From the NCBI GenBank assembly GCA_964247055.1, contig OZ176053.1, forward strand, positions 5,208,001 to 5,272,000: a stretch of 64,000 bases of DNA. Reading direction: 5' to 3'. Below the pieces are notes generated by a model, which ran no database searches, was not told where the DNA came from, and saw only the letters and a program-made list of their open reading frames with translations. Below are positions 22,875-39,200 of this stretch, in pieces; within the stretch, counting starts at the first letter, position 1, and each line of letters begins with the position of its first letter. This DNA comes from Paragordius varius (Eukaryota > Nematomorpha). The position numbers were made by a program, and so were the translations under genes.

Positions 22875-25800
22875 CTAATTATTAGAAAATATAAACTGTT
22901 ATTAGCAATGTTTGTTTTAGGTAGAATGCTATTTTTAATCAACTGATTGTATATAGGATGAAATAAAAGGAAAAAAATCATTAAATACCAAATTATTTTC
23001 CATTTTTATTGCCAAATCAATAAAATTATACCATTTAATATGGTTGCGGGTATATCATGTGTGGATCCATCATCCTCCCATATAATGTCTGAAACCAATT
23101 TTGTTTTTACAGCTTTCGATCCTGAATCAGTGATTGCTTTTGGCATAAAAGTCACATCTGGTTCTGATTGAAAAATTAATGGTTCTCTTTCTTCGCTTAA
23201 GCGAGGTAATTTAGATTGTAAATGCGGTTTGTCAAGTTCTATCAAAAAATTAGTAATTTTTTATATAAAAAATTTGTGGATATTTAATCATATCTGGTTT
23301 AATGTTTTGTAATTTCTGATTAAATGTCATAATATGATAAGTATTTTATCAAATTATAATGGTTAATTTTATCGCACAATCAATAGAATTAATACGTTTA
23401 TAGGGATTTGCAATAGTATTTTTAAAAAAATATAAATAAAACTATAATTTTATAATAATCTGAAGTTTGGTTTTAAGAACCTAGAGATTTTTTAGCGATT
23501 GATATAGGTGATGGTTTTAGGATGCCAGTACTCGTTCCACTGCTGGTCTCGTGACCAGATATTGGTGAAGACGGTGATTCGCTACTTGGTGTAATTTGTT
23601 CTTTCTGTTTATTCAAGGCATTTATGCGTTTCCGTTTGTTACTCGTTCTATAATAAAAAAGAATTTTTGCATGAAGGAAGTACAAAAATGAAAAATAATG
23701 TGATATACCTAAATTTATCCATGGTAGATGTTGTACGTTTGGATAAGCGGTTACGTATGAAACGAGAAGAATTTTGCAGCAAATTGTTTATAGGTGCCAC
23801 ATCCTCCAAGGACTTCTTGATTGGAGAAGCAATATCAGTGGATTGTCGCTTTTTAATATATCTTGACCCAAGTTTTTTTAGAGTGTTAGTGGGGCCCATT
23901 TTACTGCGTTCGCGCCAACTTTTATAGCCAGGAAGATGTCGATTACCCAATTTCATATTCTGCACCTTCATACTTTCCAATTGTTCATACATGCGTTTTA
24001 ATTCAGCCTTTTCGAATAGACAACAACGGAGAATGTGATATAATCAAATAATATAAATATTAATACGTTTATTTTAGAGGCCTTATTTGTTTAATTTTAA
24101 TTTATATTAAATTTGTTAACATTAAATTAATTAGCTATTAATGGTGAAAACAAATTAAATTTACCCATTTATAAATTAGTTTTACTTAAACCCAGGTAGA
24201 GCATCAAATATATTAGGCTTTTATTTTTTATGAATTATAGCTAACGTGCAATTAAGGATTGCCAAATAAGTGATATATTAATTGAAAATGTTTATCCTAA
24301 GAAATAGTAAGGTGTATAAACCGACATATCCTGGTCCTTTAGATTTGGACTGCTTCCCCCACCTTCACTCGTTAATTGGCCTACCCCTCCAGCAGTACCT
24401 GCTGGCGCTCCACCTTTGCCCTTCAAGAACTTGGCTTTAATGCCCGTTACATTATCCATTGATGAAACTGATTTATTTCCCATTCCTTTGTATATGGCAT
24501 ACATCTAGAGTAGATGGATTACAAAGATCGAATACGTTATCAAAATCCTCATAATATATATATATATATATATAAACAAAAATTATTAAACCCGAAAAGA
24601 ATTTCTCATTATTAGATTTACAAAAAATATGTGGAATAAATTCAATTATGTAATTATGACCAAAACAAACGCTGTTAATTACAGGATAATGAAGTATCCA
24701 AACCACAAGTTACCTAATTATTTTTAAGATATTATTTATAAATATAACTCCAAAATCTTATAAAAAAATTAAAAATAATTTTGTAGGTAAAAATTAAAAC
24801 CTTTATCCCAAATATCAATCCCAATAATGCAGTGGTTGTCAATTGGCAATGTACAAATAATATTATGTATAAAAGATCAGGATCTCCATAGGTTTGTAAA
24901 AAAAATCTAGATAAAAACAGAACAATAATACAGAATTAAATTTTGGTAAAATTTAAAAATCCATAATTTTAAAACATTTTAGTTAATTTTTAACTTTGAA
25001 GGTAATTTTTTGGACCTTTCTCATAGTAGGTTTTATCCTAAGCCTATTAGCAATGCTTTATCCAAACAAGATTTAGTTGCATGATAAGAAAGTTAAACAA
25101 ATAGTTACTAATTAAATAAGATTATAAAATCCTAAAGTAAACCTGACACCTTGTTTCAAACATTGATTTATGATTGAGATAAATTTAGCATATTAATAAA
25201 CAATATTTAACTCACAATGAGATGTTCAGAAACAAGGACAACAAAAATTCGTTGTAAATAGCCATTGAGATGTATTTGCTTTCGTTGAATTCAGAGGGAG
25301 CCTTTCGGACATCAAAACTCAATTTAATGCCCCACAATAATATTGCCAGTTCAACTAAAAAATGTATTAATTTATCATTGTATAAACTAAATTTTATAAA
25401 AGTGTCTTATATAAAGAGATTTGGATTAAAGGCAAAAGAAATATACATGTAGGTGAAAGAGAAAAGCAAATATCCTTATTTTCTAAAAAACAAGTGAGCA
25501 GAATTTAAGGTTAAATATTTAGTTTTTTATATTTAAACTTTTGGATAAAAATGCTCTCACTTTTCGCCTCAAAAAACGAGGATCACGTTGCTATATTGAT
25601 AATTAACTCAAAAAACTAATCTCAATGGGTTAGTTTTTAAGGAATTACTTTATAATTTTGTGTTAAAACTTAATAGACAATAATATGCATAATATATAAG
25701 CTTGCAGTAAGCTTCGAAACACTCAAGTATAAAATGCAAAAATTAGTTTTAAATAATTAGGATCTAAACTTTAAATGATTAAACTAATGCATCGGTTTTG

Positions 25801-28800
25801 TCTAAAAACAGACTTTAGTACACTAGTTATTTTTGTATTAAATGTGATTAATCCGTTCAGAACCTGACATGTAGACAAAACATAAGCGTTTTAAATAAAA
25901 TTTATAAAAAAATTCTAAAATATTTATATTTTAAATTTACATTAATTATATATTTGATTTTAAACAACTTATATTTTATGCCATCTCCTAATACCGAACA
26001 AGTTAATCACATGGCGGTTTTAAACAAAATTAATGTTTTAGGTATTTCACATTTTAAAACTTTCATATTCAAATTCATACGATATTTATGAAATACATTT
26101 GATTATTTGCACATGATACATTTTTCTTTTATTTTGGATTCTATATGATAATCTTCTATTTAACAATAAAAATTACATTTTAAACTCTAAACATGGCACA
26201 CTTTTACATTATATTAGGCTATTTTTTATAACCCCCAATTTAACTAATTGAATAACAATTATATTTTTAATTAATTATTATGGGGCTTATGTAATTTTTG
26301 AGTAAAAAACGCAAAATAGTTCGGAAAAAATCTGTGCATATAATCTGGGACCTATATTCTGAAATGATATTTAAAGACTTAACTCGTATAATCTCCAATA
26401 TTTAATTTTTAATACCAACTGTTTTAAATTTTGGACCAGAAATAAAAGATGATTAAAGTAAATACTTATCGCCAATGAGTAATCCCACCAATTAGTTACG
26501 CAAAGATATGCTTTGAGATGTTCCTGATTATAAATTGTTGAAACATTTGGAGGCGATGCTATAGTCCGGGCCAAACAAAGAGCCATGAAAAATGCAACGA
26601 GAATCCCCATGCGCTTTATTAAATCGACATCTGTAATTTTAATTTTTTGAGCTGATCTCACGCGGAAGACTTTGGCGATTCTAATAAATTAAAAAAGTTT
26701 GATTTTAACTAGTATCAAACTGTTAACTGTGACCAAAGAAAAATATCTTTTATGATAACAAATTTTTATCGTAATACTTAATGATTTAATATTATATCGG
26801 AATAAGTGGTGAAACTGCGAGCTATCTGAGAACAAGCGCCTAAACTAAAGTATGCATCCTTAAAAATTAATTAAATTATGGTGCGAAACTTAGTTTTTTG
26901 CTGTGAAGGTTTAAGCAAATCAACTAATCAAAATCTAGTTTATAAAATATATTTGTAACAAACGAAAAAAGAATGAAGACGTTAACTAACTAATAATCAA
27001 TTTAAATGCTGTTTGAGATAAAAGTCATTCACATGTTATTTATACTAAAATTTTAGATTGATAGATATTCTCATATATTTAACATGATAAAAAAGCCCAA
27101 AGTAAATGTGAGGCAAATTTTTATATTTTTGCTACAATTAATTAAAAATATACCTCCAAGTTTTAAGTAATAAAGCACCATATGCTATGGAAAATCCGAT
27201 TTCTCGAAACCACATCTTAAGTGTGCAACTTACCACGGACGGATCCGGATAAGTGACAATCACCTATAATAATGTAATTTTTATTTTGTCAATAAGTTTA
27301 TAAATAAAAAATTTAAGATTGAATTACCGGTAAATATAAAAGTAAGGCACCGAATAAGAAAATGTATAAGAGCGTTGGGCTTGATGCTTTGACAATCTAT
27401 GTGCAAAAAAAAGAGAGTACTAAATGAATAAATAGAAATATTTGACCGGTCAAAAAACGGGTCAATCGCTTAAATACGGTCGTGTTGAATAGTAGCCAAT
27501 TGATTATTAAAACACTGTAAATAAGTATTAAATATAATCAATTAAATCGCTTTACACTAATTATATTTCAAATACATAAAATATAATAAAATTTTGTGTC
27601 AATCTTTACTCATACTTTTATTACTTCTTGATGCATCATATAAAAATGTTTAAACTTTTTAACTGCCTTTTACCCATACATTGATGGTTATTATCCTAAC
27701 CTAACCAATTCACGCTTAGTGAATCGCATTAATACAACTATTTATTTTTTAATTATAATAATATCTGCATTTACATCCATGATATAAATTTTACAATGGA
27801 TATAATTTTTTAAAATTAAATTACCTTGATGTCACGATAAGCCCATGTAAACCACGCAAGAACTGGAACAATGCACATTATAAGACATTGTAGACTCAGT
27901 ATAATGATCCGAAGTATTTTGTTGAGTTGAACTGAACAAGGTCGGTAATCAACACATTCATCACAATCCTTAGCACACGGGAGACATATGAGTTGATCAT
28001 ATTTATTGGGCTCACTCTTTATAAATAAAAATTATTATATTTTATAAGTCATTTTTTCCCTAATTACTTATGTGATTAGGCAAAGGTTGCTATAAATGTA
28101 ATTAAAACTTACCAACTATGCGGTATATAATTAACACTTTTCAATCCGCCTAATGTCTATTTATCTAAAGTTTTTGTCATAGGCCATATTAGAAAAATTT
28201 TAAAGAAATGAAAACGTTTTTTTTGAAAGCTACGATAAGATTTTTTGTATCTTAACACTTTTTATATAAATTAGAGTAGGGACAAATACTCATTAAGATG
28301 GAGTGTTTTGCTAAGTATATATTTATATATATATATATTTACTATCTTAGTTTTGGGCAATTAAGTTGATTAATTATACCTTGACATATTTTTCGTACTC
28401 TTCCTCCATTTCAGTTCCAACAAAGACGAGTTCCTCTCGACTTTTATATGGAAAATAAAATCCTTTTTTACAAACACATTTGTATGACCCACGCCGAAAT
28501 CCCAAACCTTCTACAGGTACACACTAACATATTAATTGTAAAAACAAAAATATTTATTTTAATTAGTATGATGATAATAGATACATCACAATTATGTATT
28601 GTTAAAGAGAAAAATTTATATTATTAAATATTTATGTTGTCCAACATGCCGCTCAGGACATTACCTGCCCGCGAATTGGAAAATTACCAAATAAATATGA
28701 AATTCTATACTTTGCAAAATACTTACAAAAACTCGATATAAAACTGATATTTTTGAACAAAAAATATAAATGTCCTCAATTTGCAACGGTTGAGTTTGCA

Positions 28801-30216
28801 TTTTTTCCACTTTAATCTAATAAAATATTTAATAATGCCAAGGGCCCGACGTATTTTTGAGTAAAAAATGAGGCCCGCGAAGGTATTTGTGTTGACACCC
28901 CTGGTGTAAATATTATATTTTGAAAGAGTTTAACTGCTCTTTTTATTTTAAAATAATTTGAAAAAGCATGTAGGGCCAAAATAAACTAGATTTTTTTAAC
29001 ATTTTTTGACATGGATAGTTTCTTTGAATCGAAACATTATTGTTAGACCAACAGTATAAAATTACTATCATGAACGTACATAAGTAGAATCCTTGTGGCA
29101 TTTGTCGGATCCGGCGAAAACGTTCAAAGTTGTATCGTTTGGTTGCATAGGACATTGGTCGATATCTACTTTGCGCAGATCAATATCGATTCCGCTTGTT
29201 CCCCTGTTATTACGCATCGAATTATTATACCACATTTATAATAACGTGAAAACAATATTGTTTGAGTATTGAGAATTAAAAACCACTTCTAGTGTTAATT
29301 TAACAATTTGGACCGGTTACAAATTAAAAATTGAATACGATTAGGTTCTGATTCGTGTTTGAATGTTTCGGGTTTTTAAAGATTGAAACGGATACAAAAC
29401 CGTTAAAAATTGGTTCCGCGGTTCTTTATAATTTCATTCTTTAGGACAAATTTGCAATGAAACTTTAACATTTAGCATAGTTACCAAAAAAATTTTTCCG
29501 TCTATATCATGATTTATTTTTCATAATGGTTAAATGTTTTTTTTCCAAATACCCATCAGGTAAACAGAAATATTATTGGTCTTATAGCCATTGGGTGTTA
29601 TTAACTGGATAAAAACATAGAATTTAGAGTCTTTTTTCCTTTTATTGAGTATAAACATAAACTTTATCAGGACTTATGAAGGCTTAAACAACTGCCTGCC
29701 CAGGGCTAAAAGTAATGATAAGTTGGAGTTTGAACCTGGTAAGACAACGGTGCCCTGCCTATTATACCTACTCGCCTTCTCGGATAAACTGATAATAACT
29801 AATATATTAGTTAACTTTCAAAACAGATTAAGTTATGGCAAAAAATTACGTGCATAAAAAGTGCCAAAATTTAATATGGAAATTATTTACTTATTCTCTC
29901 TTATGTAAATTTTAATCCTAGAATATATGATCCAACTCTTAATATGAAAATTATACTACAGGTAAAAATCCAAAATGATTTCTTAATATCACTTCCTATA
30001 ATAGCCTCATATTATATAAATAACAACGATATTTCTTTTGTTGCAACCCAAAATAACTTAACAATAAAAACTGAAATTATACGGACAAAACGTAAAAATA
30101 TAGAGACAAATATTTTTTTCTAAAAGACAACCATACTTTTTCAAATCTAAATTTTTCCTATATAAAATATTTATTTACAAATAGAAAATATATAATTTAA
30201 TGTGTTACCAATATAT

Positions 30217-30252
<36 letters not shown>

Positions 30253-33200
30253 TGTGTGCAAAAAAATTTTTAACAAAAAAAACAAAAAAAATTTTTTTTC
30301 ATTAGATGGCTAATGACCAGCGTATTGCTGCAAAAATTTTTATTTGTTGACAACCTAGTTTTTGAAAAATTGAGAGAAAATCGAAATCGGGAAAAAAGTG
30401 AAAATTAAGGATAATTAGGGATAATTCAAAAAATGATGAAATTTAAAATATTATGGTTTATCATTTTAGGAGATATTTTCAATGTATAAAGAGCCTAAAA
30501 TCATATAGTTTGGGTTTCTATAAAATTTCAGGTCAAAAGATGGCGTTTTTCTTTTGTCACACTTATAAACAAAAAAATTTAATGAAACTATATTAAAATA
30601 ATTTTTTTTGATTATTTACTACCTAAACTCAGTATTAAAATCTTAACATTCATATTTTATTCAGTAAAATAAACTTCTATATCAAAATAAAACCAAAAAT
30701 ATTGTTTTTTATTTTTGCATTTTTTTGTCATCTGGTTTATGAGTGCATAAAAAATTTATTCTGTTTTATTTTGGATTCTCACCTGATTAGGAATTATAAA
30801 GTATAAAATTTATGCACAATATTAAAATTAGTGGAATATCAACCAACAATCCGTACAAATCACAATACAAATATTAATTTGTCATAAAACAGACTGGTTA
30901 GAGGAAATTGTAAGGATTTTTTGGTTTTCCACTACTTTTAAATCCTATTTTGCATAAATTATATACTTAATAATTTGTAATCATGTGAGAATCCAAAATA
31001 AAACAGTATATATTTTTTATACACTTATAAACCAGATGACAAAAAAATCAAAAATAAAAAACAATATTTTTGGTTAATTTTGATATAGAATTTTATTTTA
31101 CTGAATAAAATATGAATGTTAAGATTTTAATAGTGAGTTTAGGTAGTAAATAATAAAAAAAATTATTTTAATATGGTTTCATTAAATTTTTTTTGTCTTT
31201 TAAGTGTGACAAAAGAAAAACGCCATCTTTTGACCTGAAATTTTATAGAAACCCAAACTATATGATTTTAGGCTCTTTATATATTGAATGATAATAAACC
31301 ATAATATTTCAAATTTTATCATTATTTTTTAAATTATCCTTAATAAACCTTAATTTTCACATTTTGCCCGATTTCGATTTGCTCTCATTCAAAAACTAGG
31401 TTGTCAACAAATAAAAATTTATGCGGCAAATGAATATACTGGTTATAAGCTATCTCATGAAAAAAAATTTTTGTTAAATCAAAATGACCCTCTTTTTTGC
31501 ACACAGTGTATATGTTCCATATTTGCAATTTTTAATTATATGAATTTTAAAATGTCGAGATATAAAAAGTGTGGCTGTCTTTTAGAAAAAAATATTTGTC
31601 TTAATATTTTTTCGTTTTGTCCGTATAGTTTCAATTTTTACGGTATGCAAATTAAATATTTTCATTTTATTGCTGTCAAATCATTGTATTTGTGAGGAAT
31701 AAAAAAACAAATAACTACATAAAATGATATTTTCCCTTCTGGTATCGAAAAAAGGGGATAGTGTACGTCATCATCCATATGTTACCGCCACCGCAATCAA
31801 AGTAGGGTTTACTCCAATAGCCATCGTTATAACTGACAGCCAAAATATCTTCTTTTAGTTCGGGCCCATCAGCGGATTCATTGTATCGCATACGGTATAC
31901 TCCTAATTTAATTTTTTTATCAAAAAAAAATTATACAGTTAATTATAAATTTTGTTTAAAGGTAATTAAAAAAGATAGGGAAAGGTATTATTTCAATATG
32001 GGAAAAGTGTGTCCAAAACAATTTTTATCAATAATTAAGAATTAAAATAGATATATTTAAGGTAAATTTTTTTGACTGTTAGCTTTGCTTCCACCATTTA
32101 ACAAATTTTAACATTTTCGTAACAGCTTTAGGCGAGATATCTCATAATATAAACTGTTTTTTACCGCAGTCTTTAAAAAATAAAGTTTTTTAATTAACTA
32201 ATTGAACACTTCAACCGTAACGAGATAAATATTTTTATCAATTTGTTTGGCTATTTTAGCGAAACTATATTTTATGTTTCGTACGTCTCTTTTTTCAAAA
32301 ATTTGCCCAAAAATTAACTATCAATACTGTACAAGCCAATGTATTTTTGTCAATCTAGAAAACTAGCAGGAATTTTAATTGTTAAAACTAAAAGCGTTAT
32401 TAGAAAAGATTATTTTATTCATGTTTTTCGGTATTTAAGGAAGGACAAAGACAATTTTTTTAAACAACAGTTATCTAATTTTTATACCGTTTGCAAATGA
32501 TTCAAAACCTTTAAATTGAATCCGAAAGTTATAATTAATTCCGATATCAGTCTCTCTTTCTTTTACTATGCTTATGAAAAGACTGTTGATGTTTGTTTTA
32601 TGACAACTCTTCCCATTAAGTTTGCGAAATAAATCAATATTTAATGAAAAGATTTTGACAACATTATTATAGGACATATTATAACTGTCCTTTCCTTTAT
32701 TCCATAACATTATTAAAAATGCTATGGTCAAAAATTAAGATTTATTGTCATCATTACCTTAAAAGTTCATAATTGTTCATTTTCTTGTGTTAATAAAATA
32801 ATGCTACAAAGAAGTAACAATCTTTTTATTAATATGTTCAGTTTAACATTACTTAATAATTAACTTCTTAACAAGATTTTCATTTGCGGAAGAAACATGA
32901 GTTGGAATGGAAAGAAAAACAGTAAGATTTAAAAAATTTACAAATTAAAAAACGCATACTTATATGTATGTCATAGCTATAATTCTTATATGTCACATAT
33001 TAATATCACAATGTGCTAGTTGCTCATATTGAATCTCTCCTATGTTGAGTACTGAAATAAAAAAAACTTTATAAACTGTCAAGTTGTCAACTACTTTGCT
33101 ATATATAGTAATTAATAATACATGCACACATTTAATTAATTAATTTAGGTACAACAACTAAAGTTCTATATATAATCTTTTAAAATATAATTTTATTTTT

Positions 33201-36200
33201 TTTATGTAACAGTTAAATTAAAATTTAAAAAAATATATATTACATAAAAATGGAAGAATTTGCAATACATGGTTTTTTTCCTTTTCCCAGAAGTTAACCC
33301 CTGAAGATTATCGCTTGCTTAGAGGCTCAGAGCTAACAACCATAATTTTTTATGATTCCAGTTTGATTAGAGATTAATTTAAGTGAAGCAATATAAATCG
33401 TTTTGATAAAAATATAGCGATTTAAATATAATTATAAAATATGTCATAATGTACATTATCCTTGTATAGTGTTAATCATGAAAGTTTGATTATCTTAGAT
33501 AAATACAATCGTAAAATAATCTATATATTTATAAAAATGGAAAATGCTGGCTGTGATCTGGTACAGGAAAAACGGTAGACCCAATCAAATCCAAACTTCG
33601 AAAAAATATAATCATTAATGAATGCCCCGACAATAGCTTCGCCCGTTTTTTGAAATAGGCCCCCAGTTCGGGCCCCCCGTGTGAAAAACGGGTTTTTTTT
33701 GAAAACAGAAGTCCACAAAAATCGTGTCTTTAAGACAATTTTCTGGAGAACGTGTTGGACCATTCAATTTCAAATATGATTTTTGTTTACTTATTTTCGA
33801 TTGCGCCGAACATAGTCGAGTCACTTTTTTGATTTAGGCGCTCTTTTTACCCGCTCCCCCCGTAAAATGACATTTTTTCAAAAAACAAAGACCACAAAAA
33901 TAATTTTTTAAATCTATTTTTCGCCCTAGGTATGAGACCGTAAAAATTTAATATGGATTCCACGAATTCCCTGTTAAAAGGAAAAAATTTTAGTCAAGCG
34001 TTTCTTTGATGATAGCTGCTGGTTAAGGAGCTACCCGCTAAAAACTGATTTCTCATGTAACTTTGTGATCTGTTTCCGGAAAACTGGTGAACCCATTCAA
34101 AACCAAACATCGTAAAAATTTAATCATAAATAAATGTTCCGACAATAGCTTCGCCCTTTTTTGGAATTAGATCCCCAGTTCGATCCTACCCCGTGTGAAA
34201 AATGGGTTAAGTCAATTTTTTGGAGAACGTGTTGGACCATTCAATTTTAAATATGATTTTTGTTTACTTATTTTTGATCGCGCTGAACATAGTCGACTCA
34301 CTTTTTTGATTTAGGCCCTCTTTTTACCCGCTCCCCCCGTAAAATGCCATTTTTTTCAAAAAAAACAAAGTCCACAAAAATATTTTTTTAATTGTATTTT
34401 TTTGCCCAAGGTATGAGACTGTATAAATTCGAGAAGGATTTTTTGTATTGCCTGTTAAAAAGCAAAAATTTTAGTCAGGCGTTTCTTTGATGATAGCTGC
34501 TGGGTAAGGAGCTACCCGCTAAAAACTGATTCCTCATGTAACTTTGTGATCTGCTACCGGAAAACCGGTAGACCCATTCAAATCCGAACTTTGAACCCCC
34601 GCCCCTCCCCAGAAGTCCGAAGGACTTCCTCGGGCTGCGTAGCAGCACGAGATTTACGCTAGTAATTGATATATTTTGTACTAATCTAATAGTTTTTAGG
34701 GCCAAGTTTGTAAATACTAATTTTGAGTACCAAATATTAAATCGGTTTTTCTTCCTATTTAAAGGAATGTACATGGTTTAAAAAAGGAAAATAGTATTGA
34801 TACTTTTTATTTTAAGCATAAAAACCATTTTTTTAACATTAGCGTCATCGATTATACTTATGATAGATTAATTTATCATGCTGAGCCATTGTATAAAATA
34901 ATCAGAATCATATTAGTTGTGATTTTAATATTAATCATATAGCTTAATATAAGTTTAAAGGTTATATAAGGCTTAAAACTGTTTTATTAAAAATTAGAAA
35001 TGTTCTGAAAGGAATATAAGTTTGGGTCAAAAATGTGGGCAACTTAAAAATCGCTTTACTTGATCAATAGTTACCGTTAATCATTCATAACCAGTTAAGA
35101 TGAGATTGAGATACTAACTTCATTTCGATTTTATTTGTTGTTTATAAAAATCAATCAATTTTTAGATTAAATGTTATAAATGTAATGTTGATTAAAATTT
35201 AAGAACTTTAGTGCAATCTGTCAAAATAATTTCATTAATATTTTTTTGATCATATAAAATTGATCGCATATGCAAGATCTACGGAAAAACAATAGTGATA
35301 TTTAAGTGTAGTTATTGGAAACAGTAACATGTCCAAGTGAAAATTGTATCATTAGAGCTTTTGCGGATATATACAAAAATGAAAAAAAAGCGTTTTGACC
35401 AGGGATTAAAACCAAAACTGTTTTTATGTCGTTTTTGTGAGCGGTTTTGGATTTCGGATAGTCATATTTCCGGCCTTGTCTTTATTTAATTTTTAATATT
35501 AAAAGTCATTATTTAAAAACTAAATGTATTACAACCCAAACTTAATGATATAAAAAGTGGCTTAAAAAACTTATCCGATCTTGCTTTAAAGTCATTTTTA
35601 CAATTATATCATCCTTCTGTGAGGGGACAATATATTAAAATATAAATATAATTTTCGCTAAAAACTATTCACATAATAGTTGACTATAGACCACTTTTTA
35701 ACAAAGATTGTCCAATAGCCATTTGACAACTCGATCGATTTTTATATTCTATATTTATCAAACTATATTATTATGCATAAACTATATTATTTTAAGAATT
35801 TAAAATTTTCGCTGACCTTTTTCAAATATTAGTTAATATGGTATTTGATAATTTTAAGTTATAACATAAAAATATAGCCACTCATCAAAAATTAGCCTTT
35901 ATACTCTTAAAGGAATGTTTTTATATCAAATGTGTGTGTTAAATAGGTTCATTGTTTATATTCTTTTACTTTAATTAATAATGCATCTCTAAAAGGCATG
36001 GTGTGGCATCGCCAATCACCCCAATCTGTATCGAAGGATCTGAACTGGTAATATGTGTTAAAGTATCAAATAATGTTCTTATAAAAGAGACTTCCCTTTA
36101 TTATAAGAATCTCAGTAATAAAAAGTACACATGGCCATTATCAGCTGCATCACCACCCCTTGTTAAAAAATTAAACTTTTTAGTTTGACATTTTATAGTA

Positions 36201-39200
36201 GGGAAGGTTACGCCCCTAAACGATTATATCCTAAAAATAATTGCATTGTTTTAAATCAAAGTGCATGATGATTAGCATGAGCTAATTTTTATTTACAGAC
36301 GCCGTTAACACTTAGATTCAAATTGGGGTATCTAAATACCCCAGACTAAAAAGTTAGGATTTTTAAAAAAACTGCTGACGAAAAAATTAAATTTATGCTT
36401 CTATCCTAATAAAAATTATATGAGCCAAAATTAAATAAAATTTTGTTTTGAAAAAAAAAGTTTCATGTCAACTCACTTCGACGCCATTTTTATTTTACAA
36501 ATTTGCAAAATATCGTCCTTATTAAATTTTAAGGGTAAAATTAAAGCCAATTTATATTTAAATTACATCTAACATTGATAAATAGAAAAGGCGGTTTGTT
36601 TTGTATTATTTTTTAATTTTACCATCGCACATATGTCACGTTGACCAAATTTTTACCTTTCGGTTTTAGCTTAAAATAAGTAATATCAAGTATTTTAAAT
36701 AAATTTTTTTATATATTTCCGTTTATTAATGTTATATAAGTTCAAAATTTTGCCATGGTTTCGATTCCTTCCATATTTTTTAAAGAATTTAATTTTCAGG
36801 TCTGGAGTATCCAACTAACGTAATTTGAATCGAAGGACTGAAATGAATGTCTTGTATTCGAGTGTTAATATATAATAACACATAAAATAAACCATCTAAT
36901 TTTAAAATATAATAATGTAGAGCAATATTTTTCAAATTTTAAAAATTTATCAATAAACATCTGTATTTAAATAAAAATTAAGAAATAATTATAACCCAAA
37001 TTACTTAAAACTAAAGCGATAACATGTAAAGATAATATTCTAATTAACATTTTTTACCACCATTTGTTATAAAAATTTAAAATAATGAAAATTATATCAT
37101 TGAATAATTTGACAAATAATAGAAGCGGTGTTAGGCGCTAAAAAATATAATTAAAAATATAATAATTAGTAAAAACTTATTAACCTATTCTACATTTTAT
37201 GCGAAAAAAATAAATTTGTTAATATATATTTTTATGTTAATTACAATAATTCATGATAAACAAAAATCCAATTATATTATACGTATATAAATAAGATGAA
37301 TGATAAATAAACTATTTTTAACTGTTAATAAATTTTTGTAAATAATATATAAGTATTTATCATGCAATATATTTTATAAATAATTTCTCTTTGTAAATGT
37401 TTTAACCGAAATAGAGATTTACATGTTTCATAAACTGTGTTTTGCTTACATAGCGAACGATATTAATTAAGATACTAACATAATAAAATGGTAAATCTTT
37501 ATTTATGCCCCAGGACTATCTAAAATTTAAATACCTATAAAAATAGCATTGGGCCAAATGTAAAAATATACTTTTTTAACTAATAGGCGCATGATATATA
37601 AAAAATTTAAATAAAATGGTAAAAAAATCCTCATCTCAAATTTTTTTGCCGCCATTTTTTTAATTTTCTACAAAACGCAATTACTGTATATAATGGTCGT
37701 AAATTGTAAATAATAACTTTGATTTCTAAATTGCAATTTACTTGCAAATTTTGATATTATTTAATTAATATCAGCTGTTCGTTTCAAATGTATTTTGGAA
37801 CTATCTGAATTTGAAACTTTAGAAGTTAATAAACTGTATGATTTCTATGTTTATTATCTGATAAAAACGGTTAAAACAACTTTAATATAGTAGTTTGCTT
37901 ACTAGTTTAAGCTGTGGGGTCGAAACACTACCCCACAATGTCATCGCGATAATTGCAATGTAATGAAGTGTTAACAAAAAAACATAAAACAAAAACTTTA
38001 TTGGGCACCTCCAGCTCAATTCATAAAAAATTCTAAATCAAAACTGAAGAATATAAGTCTTCATCAAAGTGTAAATATTTTTTCTTGGAAATATACAAGA
38101 TTATTGTAAAAATATAGATTACTTCTAATGGGATGCAAATTACATAAAAATGCTTATATCAAGATTTAAAAAAATTCTTGTTTTAAAACGAGATATTGAA
38201 CTATATATATAAAGTTAAATTATAGTTTACCGCATAAAATTAAGCGCAAGTTATTACCCCAAAGTTCATGTTAATTTATTTTTGCGAGTCTTACAAGGCT
38301 TCTTGAAATATACCTTTATATAAGAAATACAATTTAGTTGACATCAGATTATATTCATTTTTTTACGGCGCAGTGTTAAACATTCTAATCACTTAGAAAA
38401 ATGTATCAATATTTAGTCATTTGAAAAAATTTCATATTTATAGTAATTGCTCCATATCGTAAAATCGCTAAAGTAGGGCACATTATGCTAAATAAAATTG
38501 GTGGAAGTTGAATGCGTCAATATTGAAAATTTAAATAATATATCTTATAAATTATATTTTAAAATATGTCTGTTTATAGTATTTTAATGTTTTCGGAGCG
38601 CCAAAAGTATTTTTTGAAGATCAATGGAGATGAGCTATCTTTAAAATAAACTCAAAAAAACAGTAGAACGATAAGTTTTTAATTCATCCTAGATTATTAC
38701 ATCATAATTATTATTTTGGAAAAAAGGCAATCTTTCCTTTAAAAATTTTCGCAAATTGGTAATTAAGGAAATTTGAAGCATTTATAATAACATTTTAAAC
38801 TATTATAAGAACACTTTTTCTAAATATCTTGATGTCGATATTTCTATCACCTCATAATTTTCATAGTATATTGTGTGAATTTAAGTAAAATTTTTAGGAG
38901 AACAAATTTTTATATCGATCGGAGGTAAAAATAAAAATCCAATTATGGATATAAGGTGTTATAATAATTTTGTGTAATTTGATGTGTGATTCGAAATGGT
39001 TAATTTAATGCTTAATTTTGCTTTTTTCCCAGAAAATTAATATATATAAACAAATTATCGCCACATCACGGGTTTTTTACTTTGATTTCAAGTGCAATTC
39101 ATCTAATCGTTCTCAAAAATAGGTGTTTTTTTATTACAATATATTTTGCATCGAAGTATCTAACTTCTAACTAATTTAACATAATAAGGCGTTTAAATTT

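Noticed and set aside
22586-23927. Plus-strand frames of 86-99 codons
   Set aside because: Antisense to receptor exons 12-15, whose minus-strand reading fits homology and splice phase.
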